Assembly: GCA_006844585.1 (NCBI GenBank)
Contig: SPJM01000347.1
Coordinates: forward strand, 1 to 61,413
Source of the DNA: Methylococcaceae bacterium
GTDB lineage: Bacteria > Pseudomonadota > Gammaproteobacteria > Methylococcales > Methylomonadaceae
Direction: 5' to 3'
DNA: 61,413 bases
The notes beneath the pieces were generated by a model. It was not told the origin of the DNA, searched no databases, and worked only from the letters and a program-made list of their open reading frames with translations. Numbering within the stretch: position 1 is the stretch's first letter; the number at the start of each line of letters is the position of its first letter. Shown here one piece after another: positions 1-9,132 of the stretch. The translations under genes and the position numbers were made by a program.

Positions 1-1
1 A

Positions 2-1000
2 CAGCAACAAGATTCTATGCAGCAGGCCAAGTCTAGCATTTTAGACATCCGGGAAACGCTGGAAAAGCAGTTGAAAGCGATCCGAGAGGATAATAACCAG
101 CAGCTGGGCGAGATGCGTAAAACAGTGGATGAAAAACTGCATGATACCTTGGAAAAACGTTTGGGTGAGTCATTTAAGCATGTTAGCGAGCGTCTGGAGC
201 TGGTGCATAAAGGTTTAGGCGAGATGAAGACTTTAGCCGTTGGTGTTGGCGACTTGAAAAAAGTGCTTTCCAATGTGAAAACCCGTGGCATTCTGGGGGA
301 ATACCAGTTAGGCAATATTTTGGAGCAGATTCTTTCGCCTGAGCAATATGATGTCAATGTCGCCACCAAAAAAGGCAGTCAGGCCAATGTGGAGTACGCG
401 GTAAAATTGCCGGGCAAAGCAGATGACAAGACAGTCTGGTTACCGATAGATTCCAAGTTTCCTTTGGAAAGTTATCAGAATTTATTGGCGGCGGTGGAAG
501 AGAGCGATAAAGCTAAAATTGTGGTGGCTGAAAAGCAATTGCTGAATGCGGTGGAAGGTTTCGCTAAAGATATTAGCGGTAAATATATTGATCCGCCGCA
601 TACCACTGATTTTGCGATTATGTTTTTGCCTGTGGAAAGTTTGTATGCCGAGGTTTTGCGTCATCCGGAAATCTTTGAGAAATTGCAACGCAGCTATCGG
701 ATAACGATTACCGGGCCCACTACTTTGTCTGCTTTATTGAACAGCTTACACATGGGCTTTAGAACTTTGGCGGTGCAAAAACGCAGCAGCGAGGTTTGGA
801 ACGTATTGGCCGAGGTGAAAACGGAATTTGTAAAATATGCGGATCAGTTGGGCAAGGTGCAAAAGCAGTTGAGCACTGCCTCAAATTCATTGGAAACCTT
901 GCAAACCACGCGCACTAATGCGATGGAAAGAAAGCTGCGCGGCGTGGAAAATTTGGAGATTGAGCAGGAAAATGATGTTTCACTTGGCCCTTTACCTTGA
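2..1000 (+). CDS. rmuC: DNA recombination protein RmuC, 5'-truncated by window edge
   Basis: RmuC limits inversions and rearrangements between short repeats. It is predicted to combine a coiled-coil N-terminal half with a restriction-endonuclease-like domain. The frame is open from base 2, before the first ATG at 17, so the true start lies outside the window; the family usually has about 450-500 residues and about 330 are visible. The visible part begins with a charged, heptad-rich helix, followed by the conserved core (GILGEYQLGNILEQIL, the IDSKFPLESY segment and FLPVESLYAEVL), which matches the RmuC domain. It closes with another coiled-coil stretch. Identification is by family resemblance; no neighbour adds information. 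Confidence 0.93.
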   Translation, partial: QQQDSMQQAKSSILDIRETLEKQLKAIREDNNQQLGEMRKTVDEKLHDTLEKRLGESFKHVSERLELVHKGLGEMKTLAVGVGDLKKVLSNVKTRGILGEYQLGNILEQILSPEQYDVNVATKKGSQANVEYAVKLPGKADDKTVWLPIDSKFPLESYQNLLAAVEESDKAKIVVAEKQLLNAVEGFAKDISGKYIDPPHTTDFAIMFLPVESLYAEVLRHPEIFEKLQRSYRITITGPTTLSALLNSLHMGFRTLAVQKRSSEVWNVLAEVKTEFVKYADQLGKVQKQLSTASNSLETLQTTRTNAMERKLRGVENLEIEQENDVSLGPLP

Positions 1001-1304
1001 TCCGGTTCTCTAGACTTCTGCCATTCAATCTGACATTTTTGACGATTTATGTTTGAAAATGCAAAAAGTTGTCAGTTTTTTACGTGAAAATTCTTAAATA
1101 ATCGGAATATTGTGGCTAAATAACTTTTCACCAGTTTATCCAGTTTTTTAAATCATTGATTTGAGATGAGTTTCACAAAAATAAAGAGTGGGTGTTCGAT
1201 GAGGCATGTCATTTGCTTTGTATTTATTACAAAGACAAAAAACGGTCGCCTAATGTAGAAGGCCATTTGTTGGCGTTATTGTGTTCACATGCCTAAGGAG
1301 GTTT
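1001..1304. other. Intergenic region after rmuC, no gene seen
   Basis: About 300 AT-rich bases separate rmuC from the next small gene. I see no RNA gene, no clear terminator after rmuC and no convincing sigma-70 promoter. A promoter for the small downstream gene presumably lies in the last 100 bases, but I cannot place it. Confidence 0.4.
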
Positions 1305-1307
1305 ATG

Positions 1308-1493
1308 ATGACTCAGTTAAATCAACAACGTATGCGTTTCATTGAAAATTTACATGAAACTTTTGTGATGAGAACCGGTTTTGGCGCTTTTGCTTTTATT
1401 ACGGCAGTTGACGCCAATAACCTTTTTGAACAATTTATGGATTCCGGGGAATCAGCGGATTCTTTTATTGATCGTTATGTGAGATCTATTTAA
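1308..1493 (+). CDS. Small protein of unknown function (61 aa)
   Basis: I do not recognise this protein. The reason to believe it is the ribosome site: AAGGAGG at 1295-1301 is a near-perfect Shine-Dalgarno sequence, six bases before the ATG at 1308 (another ATG at 1305 is only three bases away). The product is a soluble-looking 61-residue protein without signal peptide or membrane segment. Its centre is rich in Phe and Ala (TGFGAFAFITAVDANNLFEQF) and its tail is acidic. It stands alone between rmuC and a minus-strand antitoxin-like gene, with a hairpin just past its stop. A leader peptide or small regulator is possible, but no function can be assigned. Confidence 0.6.
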   Translation: MTQLNQQRMRFIENLHETFVMRTGFGAFAFITAVDANNLFEQFMDSGESADSFIDRYVRSI

Positions 1494-1505
1494 TCGAATT
1501 CAAGA

Positions 1506-1542
1506 CGGCAAGCTACTTTTACTTTAGTGACGTAGCTTGCCG
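1506..1542. terminator. Hairpin between convergent small genes
   Basis: An 11-bp perfect stem, CGGCAAGCTAC at 1506-1516 pairing with 1532-1542, encloses a 15-base loop. It sits 13 bases after the stop of the small plus-strand gene and 24 bases beyond the minus-strand stop at 1566, so it could end transcription from either side. Neither side has a U-run directly after the stem, so strength as an intrinsic terminator is doubtful. Confidence 0.45.
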
Positions 1543-1565
1543 AGAAAAAGAATTGTAGTATTTTC

Positions 1566-1769
1566 TTATGTGAGTGGCTCAAAAAAACTACCGGGAACTT
1601 GAAAATTCCCTTTAGATAAACCAATAGGGCGTTGTTTTACAGTAATAGGTTGCCTTTGTTTTTCTTGGGAAAGGCCAAGACGAAAATAATGAACTAAGTC
1701 ATAAATTTCTGCATGTTTGTCTTTCGGGATTTTTTTGATTTCTTCAATAATCTGGTCTTGAATTAGCAT
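1566..1769 (-). CDS. DUF2281-like antitoxin, orphan
   Basis: This 67-residue protein has the shape of DUF2281 antitoxins, usually paired with PIN-domain VapC-like toxins. It has an N-terminal amphipathic helix (LIQDQIIEEIKKIPKDKHAEIYDLVHYF begins at residue 2) and a C-terminal toxin-wrapping tail of the form LSKGNFQVPGSFFEPL. No toxin gene is adjacent: only 37 bases separate it from aroE upstream, and the other side holds the convergent 61-aa gene. It is therefore either an orphan antitoxin left after loss of its toxin or a stand-alone regulator. The family call rests on the N-terminal pattern and the characteristic tail and is moderately secure. Confidence 0.65.
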   Translation of the reverse strand: MLIQDQIIEEIKKIPKDKHAEIYDLVHYFRLGLSQEKQRQPITVKQRPIGLSKGNFQVPGSFFEPLT

Positions 1770-1806
1770 GGTATGTGCCTATTGAGAATTAATGTCTTAT
1801 CAAAGA

Positions 1807-2637
1807 TCAACCACGTTGCTGTTCCAATATTTCAATCACCGCCTGGGTTTCAGGTCGGATATTTCGCCAAAGATAAAAGGCTTCGGCGGCTTGTTCCACC
1901 AACATGCCTAAACCATCCAGGCTTTTTATCGCACCGTGTTGTTTGCCCCAAGTGACGAATGGGGTGTCTTGATTGGCGTAGGCTAAGTCGTAGCAGTTGC
2001 CTTGTTCGGCTAATAAGGTATCGGGCAGGGGCGGGAGGTCGCCGGATAAACTGGCCGAGGTGGCGTTAATGATTAAATCGAATTGTTCTGATGCCAGGTT
2101 GCTGAATCCGCCGCCGCTCAGTTTACCGTATTTTGAAAAATCTTCCGCCATTGTTTCTGCTTTACTGACTGTTCGGTTGGTAATGGCCAAATTAGCTGGG
2201 GATTGTTCTAGCATCGGCAAAATAATGCCGCGACTGGCGCCGCCTGCGCCCAGTATTAAAATGCGTTTACCTTTCAGTTCAATTTGATGATTCCGGATTA
2301 AATCAGTCACTAAGCCGACGCCGTCGGTGTTGTCTCCTGTCAAAGAGCCGTCATCGGTAATGATCAGGGTGTTGACCGCTTTGCTCATTTGTGCGCGTTC
2401 GCTGAGTCGGTCGGCTTTTTGCCAGGCTAATTCTTTCAACGGCACGGTGCAATTCAAACCTTTGCCGCCTCGCGCAATAAATTGATCGACCGCACTGGCA
2501 AAATTTTCCGCCGGTACGTCTTGGGCGCTGTAGTTAAGCGATTGTTGTGTTTGTTCAGCAAATAACGTATGTATTAAAGGCGATTTGCTGTGCGAGATCG
2601 GGTGGCCGAATACCGCGTATTGATCAGAAGTCTGCAT
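1807..2637 (-). CDS. aroE: Shikimate dehydrogenase (NADP+)
   Basis: AroE reduces 3-dehydroshikimate to shikimate with NADPH, the fourth step of the shikimate pathway to aromatic amino acids, in the cytoplasm. The 276 residues match the usual length. The substrate-binding segment FGHPISHSKSPLIH is at the N-terminus, the catalytic Lys lies in NCTVPLKE, and the NADP-binding loop GAGGASRGI follows around residues 130-138. The C-terminal region has the usual GLGMLVEQAAEAFYLW helix. The ATG at 2637 lies inside the 3' end of the upstream membrane-protein gene (14-base overlap), implying translational coupling. Confidence 0.96.
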   Translation of the reverse strand: MQTSDQYAVFGHPISHSKSPLIHTLFAEQTQQSLNYSAQDVPAENFASAVDQFIARGGKGLNCTVPLKELAWQKADRLSERAQMSKAVNTLIITDDGSLTGDNTDGVGLVTDLIRNHQIELKGKRILILGAGGASRGIILPMLEQSPANLAITNRTVSKAETMAEDFSKYGKLSGGGFSNLASEQFDLIINATSASLSGDLPPLPDTLLAEQGNCYDLAYANQDTPFVTWGKQHGAIKSLDGLGMLVEQAAEAFYLWRNIRPETQAVIEILEQQRG

Positions 2638-3169
2638 ATTTCTCAGCTCGTTTATTCATCCATATTTCCCAAAGTATAGTCATTGCGACGATAGCTATCG
2701 CTAAGATACAGACAACCCACATAAAACTGTCGAAAAACGCAATGATAATGGAGGACATGCCTAAAAACAGGCCGACGAAACTAAAATGCCAGCCTATTCG
2801 GTTGCCGTCTAGCATAGTGGCTAAAGACAGGATCAGGAGAATAACCAGGCTGGCGTTGACTTCATTGAGTTGACCGGATTTTTGCAGTAAAAATGCGCCG
2901 CCGACCACTAATAATGTGGTTATCCAATGCAGCGACTGCTCTTTCACAATCTCGCTAAAGTCTACTGTTTCCTGTTGTTTGGATTGCAGCCAAGCGATGC
3001 CGATAGCGGAGCCAGCGAAAATGAACACTAACGCTAACCAGTACATATAGCCGTCATGAGCTGAAAAGTCGGAAATGGCGATGCCGATAACCGAAAGGAT
3101 GATTAACACAATCAAGATCGCTTCTTCGATCTGAAATTTGGTTTTTTCGCTGATGTATTCTTGTTGCAT
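2624..3169 (-). CDS. Multi-pass membrane protein of unknown function
   Basis: This 181-residue protein has about six predicted membrane helices: roughly residues 17-35, 43-60, 82-98, 106-118, 127-145 and 149-167. A short charged N-terminus precedes them and a Lys/Arg-rich tail (WMNKRAEKYADF) suggests a cytoplasmic C-terminus. I recognise no catalytic motif or named family. The ATG at 3169 has a good GAGGTG ribosome site. It lies 28 bases downstream of hemB and overlaps aroE by 14 bases, so hemB, this gene and aroE look like one minus-strand transcript. Nothing in the sequence ties it to heme or shikimate metabolism. Confidence 0.8.
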   Translation of the reverse strand: MQQEYISEKTKFQIEEAILIVLIILSVIGIAISDFSAHDGYMYWLALVFIFAGSAIGIAWLQSKQQETVDFSEIVKEQSLHWITTLLVVGGAFLLQKSGQLNEVNASLVILLILSLATMLDGNRIGWHFSFVGLFLGMSSIIIAFFDSFMWVVCILAIAIVAMTILWEIWMNKRAEKYADF

Positions 3170-3197
3170 GGCGCACCTCGGAAAGTGTGAGTTTTTA

Positions 3198-4229
<1,032 letters not shown>

Positions 4230-4338
4230 TTATAATAGGAAGGTTAAAGTCAAACTGATTCGAAATATTTGCTCTATTTTACCAGTCTGTCAAGCTTTAT
4301 GTTTGAATTAAGTTGTTGAGTTGTTTTTTGGAGTTACC

Positions 4339-4965
4339 ATGAAAATTAATCGCTACGCCCAAACCATTTTTTTTATTTATTTGGGTTTGTTTTTGAATAT
4401 TGCTTCTGCGAATAGTGCTGATTTGGCGCCGCCGCAGTTGATCATCCAAAATGCCTCTGTCAAATTGAAAGAAAAGCTTCAAGATGAAACTTTTGCTCAA
4501 GATTTTAAAAAGATTAATGGTTTTGTGAAAGATGTGATTGATCCGCATGTTGATTTTAACCGAATTTCTGCGCTGGTTTTAGGGAAACTTTGGCGTAAGG
4601 CGACGCGCGAAGAAAAATTAAATTTTAAAAACGAGTTTCATACCTTATTAATCAGAACTTATTCCAGAGCCTTTGTGGAATTCGATGATTGGACCGTACG
4701 TTATTTACCTCTAAAGGCAAGTGAAGGTAGTAAGAAAATTATCGTTAAAACTGAAATTTTGCAGCCGGGCAAAGAACCAATCGGTATTAATTACCGAATG
4801 CTTCAGGTTAAAGGGAATTGGAAGGTTTACGACATTATGATCGAAGGCGTGAGTTTGGTGACCAATTATCGCACCAGCTTTAAAAATGAAGTAAAACGCA
4901 CCGGTTCTTTGCAAGCAGTTATTGATAAGCTGGCGCAGCGTAATATTGAAGCTTTAGGCTCATAA
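4339..4965 (+). CDS. MlaC/Ttg2D-family periplasmic phospholipid-binding protein
   Basis: Members of this family carry phospholipids between the outer-membrane Mla complex and the inner-membrane MlaFEDB transporter; relatives occur in hopanoid clusters (HpnM). The 208-residue product starts with a signal peptide (MKINRYAQTIFFIYLGLFL, cleavage probably after ASA near residue 24) and continues with the family pattern: a helical N-terminal part, HVDFNRISALVLGKLWRKAT, and the C-terminal WKVYDIMIEGVSLVTNYR block. The ATG at 4339 is preceded by GGAG. No mlaF, mlaE, mlaD or hopanoid gene is adjacent, so it is a solitary copy and its exact partner cannot be named. Confidence 0.88.
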   Translation: MKINRYAQTIFFIYLGLFLNIASANSADLAPPQLIIQNASVKLKEKLQDETFAQDFKKINGFVKDVIDPHVDFNRISALVLGKLWRKATREEKLNFKNEFHTLLIRTYSRAFVEFDDWTVRYLPLKASEGSKKIIVKTEILQPGKEPIGINYRMLQVKGNWKVYDIMIEGVSLVTNYRTSFKNEVKRTGSLQAVIDKLAQRNIEALGS

Positions 4966-5075
4966 AATCGGCTTTTCCGCTCTAATGCAGGTAGAGCAAT
5001 GAAGAAGCGATTGCGGATTAGTTTTTTCTCGCGCATTCTTTTTGCTTATCTTATTTCTTAAATTTATGATTCAAT

Positions 5076-5101
5076 GGGCCGAAGGCTAAAGCCTGCGACC
5101 C
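5076..5101. repeat. REP-like imperfect hairpin upstream of cmoA
   Basis: In the 240-base gap between the mlaC-like gene and cmoA, an imperfect stem-loop is formed by GGGCCG and CGACCC around AGGC-TAAA-GCCT. The inner part resembles the REP hairpins elsewhere in the window (compare GGCTTTAGCC at 50073-50084), but the GTAG head is absent. It may be a decayed REP. The rest of the gap shows no gene. Confidence 0.35.
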
Positions 5102-5207
5102 AAGTTTGCATATTATTTTGATTAAGGCTGCGTAGCGCCAAACTTTCATCTTTCCCATTCAATACCATCGCCGCATTTTTCTGAGCGTCGGCGAGACTTA
5201 TCTGTTC

Positions 5208-5936
5208 ATGAACCCACAAAAAGATTCCATTTACGCCAATCCTTTGGGCGAAGTCGATTCATTCAAATTTGATGAAAAAGTTGTGAATGTGTTTCCGGAT
5301 ATGATTGAGCGGTCAGTGCCGGGATACAGAGCGATCATTAACGCTATCGGTTTATTGGCCGAGAAATTTTATCAAGATAACACGCGCTGTTATGATTTGG
5401 GCTGTTCTTTGGGTGCGGCATCCTTGTCCATGCATCATCATATCGCCCGGCCTTGTGAAATTATTGCGGTAGACTCTTCAGCGGCTATGCTGAATGGCTT
5501 GCAGACTTTTTTGCGGCAATCTGATGAGGTTTTTAATATCAGGGTCGAATGCGCCGATATTCGGGATATTGCGATTGAAAATGCTTCGGTGGCGGTGGTT
5601 AACTTTACCTTGCAGTTTCTGCCCATTGCTGATCGCCAATCGTTTATCGAAAAAGTTTATCAAGGGTTGCAACCCGGCGGTATTTTAATCTTATCTGAAA
5701 AGCTGGAATATGACGATCCGCGGCAGCAGACTTTGCAGACCGATCTGCATCATTTGTTTAAACAATCTCAGGGCTATAGTGAATTAGAGATCAGCCAAAA
5801 ACGTTCCGCACTGGAGAATGTGCTGCTGACCGAAACATTCGATCAGCACCGCGCCCGTTTGTTGAATGCCGGATTTAGTAGCGTTGAAATTTGGTTTCAG
5901 TATTTTAATTTTGCTTCTATGATTGCTTTGAAATGA
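5208..5936 (+). CDS. cmoA: Carboxy-SAM synthase CmoA
   Basis: CmoA converts SAM and prephenate to carboxy-SAM, the cofactor CmoB uses to make 5-oxyacetyluridine (cmo5U) at wobble position 34 of certain tRNAs. The 242 residues match the family length. The SAM-binding motif YDLGCSLGAASLSM is at about residues 63-76, followed by acidic motif II (IIAVDSSAAML) and the NFTLQFLPIADRQSF segment typical of CmoA. The stop overlaps the cmoB start by four bases (ATGA), so the two enzymes of the pathway are translationally coupled. Confidence 0.96.
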   Translation: MNPQKDSIYANPLGEVDSFKFDEKVVNVFPDMIERSVPGYRAIINAIGLLAEKFYQDNTRCYDLGCSLGAASLSMHHHIARPCEIIAVDSSAAMLNGLQTFLRQSDEVFNIRVECADIRDIAIENASVAVVNFTLQFLPIADRQSFIEKVYQGLQPGGILILSEKLEYDDPRQQTLQTDLHHLFKQSQGYSELEISQKRSALENVLLTETFDQHRARLLNAGFSSVEIWFQYFNFASMIALK

Positions 5937-6907
5937 TTGATTACCAACCTCTTTATCAATTTTTGGCGGACGCCGGGCAAGATGATTGGGCGCGACAATT
6001 GCCCCTGCAATTGGACGAGGCTTTTAACAATGCCCGCCACGGGAACTTGGCGGATTGGAAACAAGCCGTGACAGAGTTGCCGGTCTTACCGGTGACTGGT
6101 CGGGTTCTCGACAGCGAGTTCAAAATTGAATTTGATGGCGCGATTGTAAGTGAACAGCGAAGCCTGTTAGTAGAGCGTTTGCAAGCCTTGATGCCTTGGC
6201 GCAAGGGGCCATATCAGATTGCTGATTTACATCTGGATACTGAATGGCGTTCGGATTGGAAATGGACGCGAATACAGGATCATATCACGCCGTTAACAAG
6301 GCGTACGGTATTGGATGTGGGGTGCGGCAATGGTTATCATTGTTGGCGCATGTTAGGCGCAGGCGCTGAGCGCGTTATCGGGATTGATCCTTATCTTTTA
6401 AATGTTATGCAGTTTCAGGCGATTTATCATTTATACGGCCAGCCTGCGCCTGTTTTTGTGTTGCCGTTCGGCATAGAAAATATCCCTAAAGATACGGCTT
6501 TGTTCGATACGGTTTTCTCGATGGGGGTTTTGTATCACCGGAAATCGCCGATAGAGCATTTGCAGGAATTGAAAGGTTGTTTAAGGCCCGGCGGCGAATT
6601 GGTGTTGGAAACCTTGGTGATAGATGGCGGGCCAGGCGAGGTGTTGTTTCCGCCGGGGCGCTACGCTAATATGCGTAATGTCTGGTTTTTACCCAGTTGC
6701 CAGACCTTGGAAAGTTGGTTAAAACGTTGCGGGTTTAGAAATATACGCATTGTTGATGTCACTAAAACCAGTTTTGAAGAACAGCGAAAAACCGAATGGA
6801 TGCCGTTTCATTCGCTAGAACATTTCCTGGATTCGGAAAATAGCAACTTAACCAGTGAGGGTTTGCCTGCGCCGATCAGGGCTGTGGCGATTGCCACGAT
6901 TGATTGA
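5933..6907 (+). CDS. cmoB: tRNA U34 carboxymethyltransferase CmoB
   Basis: CmoB transfers the carboxymethyl group of carboxy-SAM to 5-hydroxyuridine-34 of tRNA, completing cmo5U and widening wobble decoding. The 324 residues agree with the E. coli enzyme (about 323). A helical N-terminal domain (LDTEWRSDWKWTRIQDHI) precedes the Rossmann methyltransferase motif VLDVGCGNGYHCWRM near residues 127-141 and the VFSMGVLYHRKSP segment. Its start overlaps the cmoA stop. A hairpin 20 bases past the stop probably ends the transcript. Confidence 0.96.
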   Translation: MIDYQPLYQFLADAGQDDWARQLPLQLDEAFNNARHGNLADWKQAVTELPVLPVTGRVLDSEFKIEFDGAIVSEQRSLLVERLQALMPWRKGPYQIADLHLDTEWRSDWKWTRIQDHITPLTRRTVLDVGCGNGYHCWRMLGAGAERVIGIDPYLLNVMQFQAIYHLYGQPAPVFVLPFGIENIPKDTALFDTVFSMGVLYHRKSPIEHLQELKGCLRPGGELVLETLVIDGGPGEVLFPPGRYANMRNVWFLPSCQTLESWLKRCGFRNIRIVDVTKTSFEEQRKTEWMPFHSLEHFLDSENSNLTSEGLPAPIRAVAIATID

Positions 6908-6926
6908 ATAGTTTGCAGACAAAAAA

Positions 6927-6947
6927 AATGCGGCTAGGAGCCGCATT
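6927..6947. terminator. Bidirectional intrinsic terminator after cmoB
   Basis: A perfect 9-bp stem, AATGCGGCT at 6927-6935 with AGCCGCATT at 6939-6947, has a three-base loop. On the plus strand a run of five Ts follows six bases later. On the minus strand the stem is followed at once by a run of U (A-run at 6921-6928). It can serve cmoB and, more strongly, the minus-strand transcript ending with ksgA. Confidence 0.75.
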
Positions 6948-7175
6948 GAGAGGTTTTTAGGATATATGCTCTGAAAAAAAATGTCCTTTTCCTTGAAAAG
7001 GAGCGCATTTAAGAGTTGCATATATTTTAGTAATAAAACTTGACTTTTTGAATGTGGCAAATCGTCGCGTGACATATTGTCGCACTATTTTCAAGGGGAA
7101 GGTTACCTGTTTAGCGTGGCTTTTTGAGACGAAAATTTTAAAAATGTTATTAAAACAATGGCTTGTGGTTTTTAA

Positions 7176-7967
7176 TTATTGCTTGATCGTTGATAATATG
7201 TTGCTTAGCCCGGCGTAGTCATGCAAACTAATTTCTTCGGCTCTTAAGCTTGGGTCTATATTCAAAGATTGAAAATGTTCTTCCGCTAAGATTTTTTTCA
7301 GGGCATTGCGGATGGTTTTTCGGCGCTGTGAAAAAGCATGAGTCACCACGGTATTAAAATCCGAATAATCTTCGACGGTTACCGGCGGTTGTGAATGAGG
7401 CGTCAATTTAACGATGGCGGACATGACCTTCGGTACAGGGTTGAAACTTTCCGGCGGCACATCGAATAGATTTTCTGCTTCGCAGTGATATTGCAGCATC
7501 ACCGATAGTCGACCGTATTTTTTGGTGCCGGGCGTAGCGCAGATGCGATCAACCACTTCTTTTTGCAGCATAAAATGCATGTCGTCAATCTGGTTCGCAA
7601 AGCTGATTAAATGAAACAACAGCGGTGTAGAAATATTGTATGGCAAATTGCCGATGATATGGCTTTTTTGGGGTGGGCTTTGCAACACCTGGGCAAAATC
7701 GAAGCTTAGCGCATCGGCTTGGTGTATGGTTAAATTTTCAGACTGGCTGAACGTATCCCTTAAGTGTTTAGCCAGGTCTCGATCCAGCTCAATGACATCT
7801 AAGGCGATATTTTCAGCTAACAATGGACGGGTGAGCGCGCCTAAGCCCGGGCCTATTTCCACCCAGTGTTGTTCGGATGATAAATTGAGCGAAGATAATA
7901 ATTGGTTGATGATATTGTGATCCTGTAAGAAATTCTGACCGAATCGTTTTCGTGCTTTATGCGCCAT
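7176..7967 (-). CDS. ksgA: 16S rRNA dimethyladenosine transferase KsgA (RsmA)
   Basis: KsgA dimethylates two adjacent adenosines in the terminal helix of 16S rRNA (A1518 and A1519 in E. coli numbering) late in 30S assembly, using SAM. The 263 residues show the N-terminal KRFGQNFLQD motif, the SAM-binding EIGPGLGALTRPLL loop at about residues 38-51, the catalytic NLPYNIS motif, and the C-terminal SQRRKTIRNALK segment. It lies 43 bases downstream of pdxA on the minus strand, the pdxA-ksgA order common in gammaproteobacteria; the usual surA neighbour is not here. Confidence 0.97.
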   Translation of the reverse strand: MAHKARKRFGQNFLQDHNIINQLLSSLNLSSEQHWVEIGPGLGALTRPLLAENIALDVIELDRDLAKHLRDTFSQSENLTIHQADALSFDFAQVLQSPPQKSHIIGNLPYNISTPLLFHLISFANQIDDMHFMLQKEVVDRICATPGTKKYGRLSVMLQYHCEAENLFDVPPESFNPVPKVMSAIVKLTPHSQPPVTVEDYSDFNTVVTHAFSQRRKTIRNALKKILAEEHFQSLNIDPSLRAEEISLHDYAGLSNILSTIKQ

Positions 7968-8010
7968 TTTATGTTGCCGGTTATTGATGTTTTGTTGAAT
8001 ATTTCTGTGG

Positions 8011-8988
8011 TCAGGCGCTAGTCATTTCCAAAGCCGTGTGCAGCGCATAGCGCATGCTGCCGAATTCAGCCTGGCCGGTTCCGGCTAAATCTAATGCCGT
8101 GCCGTGATCCACTGAGGTTCTGATCAACGGCAGACCGAGGGTGATATTGGCGGCTTGCCCGAAGCCCTTGTGTTTTAATACCGGCAATCCCTGGTCATGA
8201 TACATGGCTAATACAGCATCAGCAGACTTTAAGTACTTATCGGTAAATAAGGTGTCGGCCGGTAATGGGCCGTGTAGATTAAAACCTTGTTGCCGCAACT
8301 GATTGATGACCGGTTGTATTACCTCAATTTCTTCATGACCCAGATGACCGTTTTCACCGGCATGCGGATTAAGTCCGCAGATCAAAATATGTGGATTCTT
8401 TAATTTAAAGCGGCTTTTTAAATCATTATTCAGTATCGTGATGACTTGCATTAAGCGTTGTTGGGTAATGGCGGCGCTGACTTCGCTTAACGGTAGATGG
8501 GTGGTCGCCAGAGCAACCCTCAGACCCGGCGTCGCCAGCAGCATCACCGGATGACCGCCGCTGATTTCAGCAATATATTCAGTATGGCCGCTGAAAGGAA
8601 TACCTGCGTCGTTGATTATGCCTTTATGAACCGGAGCGGTGACCATTGCATCAAATTCGCCTTGCAAGCAAGCTTGAGTCGCTAAGCTGATCATTTCCAG
8701 TACATATTGGCTATTGTGTTTATTCAATTGGCCGGTTATGACGGCTTCAGCGGTTTTAACTGGCCATATCTTTAAAATGCCGGTTTGGTGTGTTGATGCG
8801 GCTTGCTCAGGGTGGTGGTATTCAATTTTTAGCGGTAAATTAAGTTGTTGCGCGCGCGCCTTTAAAACATGAGGGTCGGCTAAAATAACCAGTTGACCAT
8901 CAAAGTCCTGCTGCGCCAGTTGAATACATAAGTCCGGCCCGATACCGGCGGGTTCGCCGGAACTGACGATAATGCGGGGAATAGGCAT
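8011..8988 (-). CDS. pdxA: 4-hydroxythreonine-4-phosphate dehydrogenase
   Basis: PdxA oxidises 4-phosphohydroxy-L-threonine with NAD+ in the DXP-dependent pathway to pyridoxal phosphate. The 325 residues fit the family. The start ([16 protein letters not shown]), the [21 protein letters not shown] block, and the metal-binding histidine regions [17 protein letters not shown] and [15 protein letters not shown] are all intact. It is followed by ksgA at 43 bases. Upstream, a 144-base gap with a strong hairpin separates it from ftsH, so it may have its own promoter in that gap. Confidence 0.97.
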   Translation of the reverse strand: MPIPRIIVSSGEPAGIGPDLCIQLAQQDFDGQLVILADPHVLKARAQQLNLPLKIEYHHPEQAASTHQTGILKIWPVKTAEAVITGQLNKHNSQYVLEMISLATQACLQGEFDAMVTAPVHKGIINDAGIPFSGHTEYIAEISGGHPVMLLATPGLRVALATTHLPLSEVSAAITQQRLMQVITILNNDLKSRFKLKNPHILICGLNPHAGENGHLGHEEIEVIQPVINQLRQQGFNLHGPLPADTLFTDKYLKSADAVLAMYHDQGLPVLKHKGFGQAANITLGLPLIRTSVDHGTALDLAGTGQAEFGSMRYALHTALEMTSA

Positions 8989-9081
8989 AAAAATCGTTTG
9001 AATGGGAATGACAATATCAAAACCGCCATTGTAGTCATTTGAGTAGCGGAATTGAATTTAAATTTTTGGTAGGGAAGGGAA

Positions 9082-9104
9082 GGACGGAGCGTTGCGCTCC
9101 GTCC
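9082..9104. terminator. Strong hairpin downstream of ftsH
   Basis: GGACGGAGCG at 9082-9091 pairs perfectly with 9095-9104 around a three-base loop, 29 bases past the ftsH stop on the minus strand. No U-run follows directly on the minus strand, so it may act as a transcript-stabilising or weak terminator structure rather than a classical terminator. Confidence 0.5.
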
Positions 9105-9132
9105 CTGAAATATAAGTTGCGAAGTATAACTT

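Noticed and set aside
4966-5207. Structured RNA or riboswitch before cmoA
   Set aside because: Only one imperfect REP-like hairpin is visible; no known riboswitch core or expression platform can be recognised.
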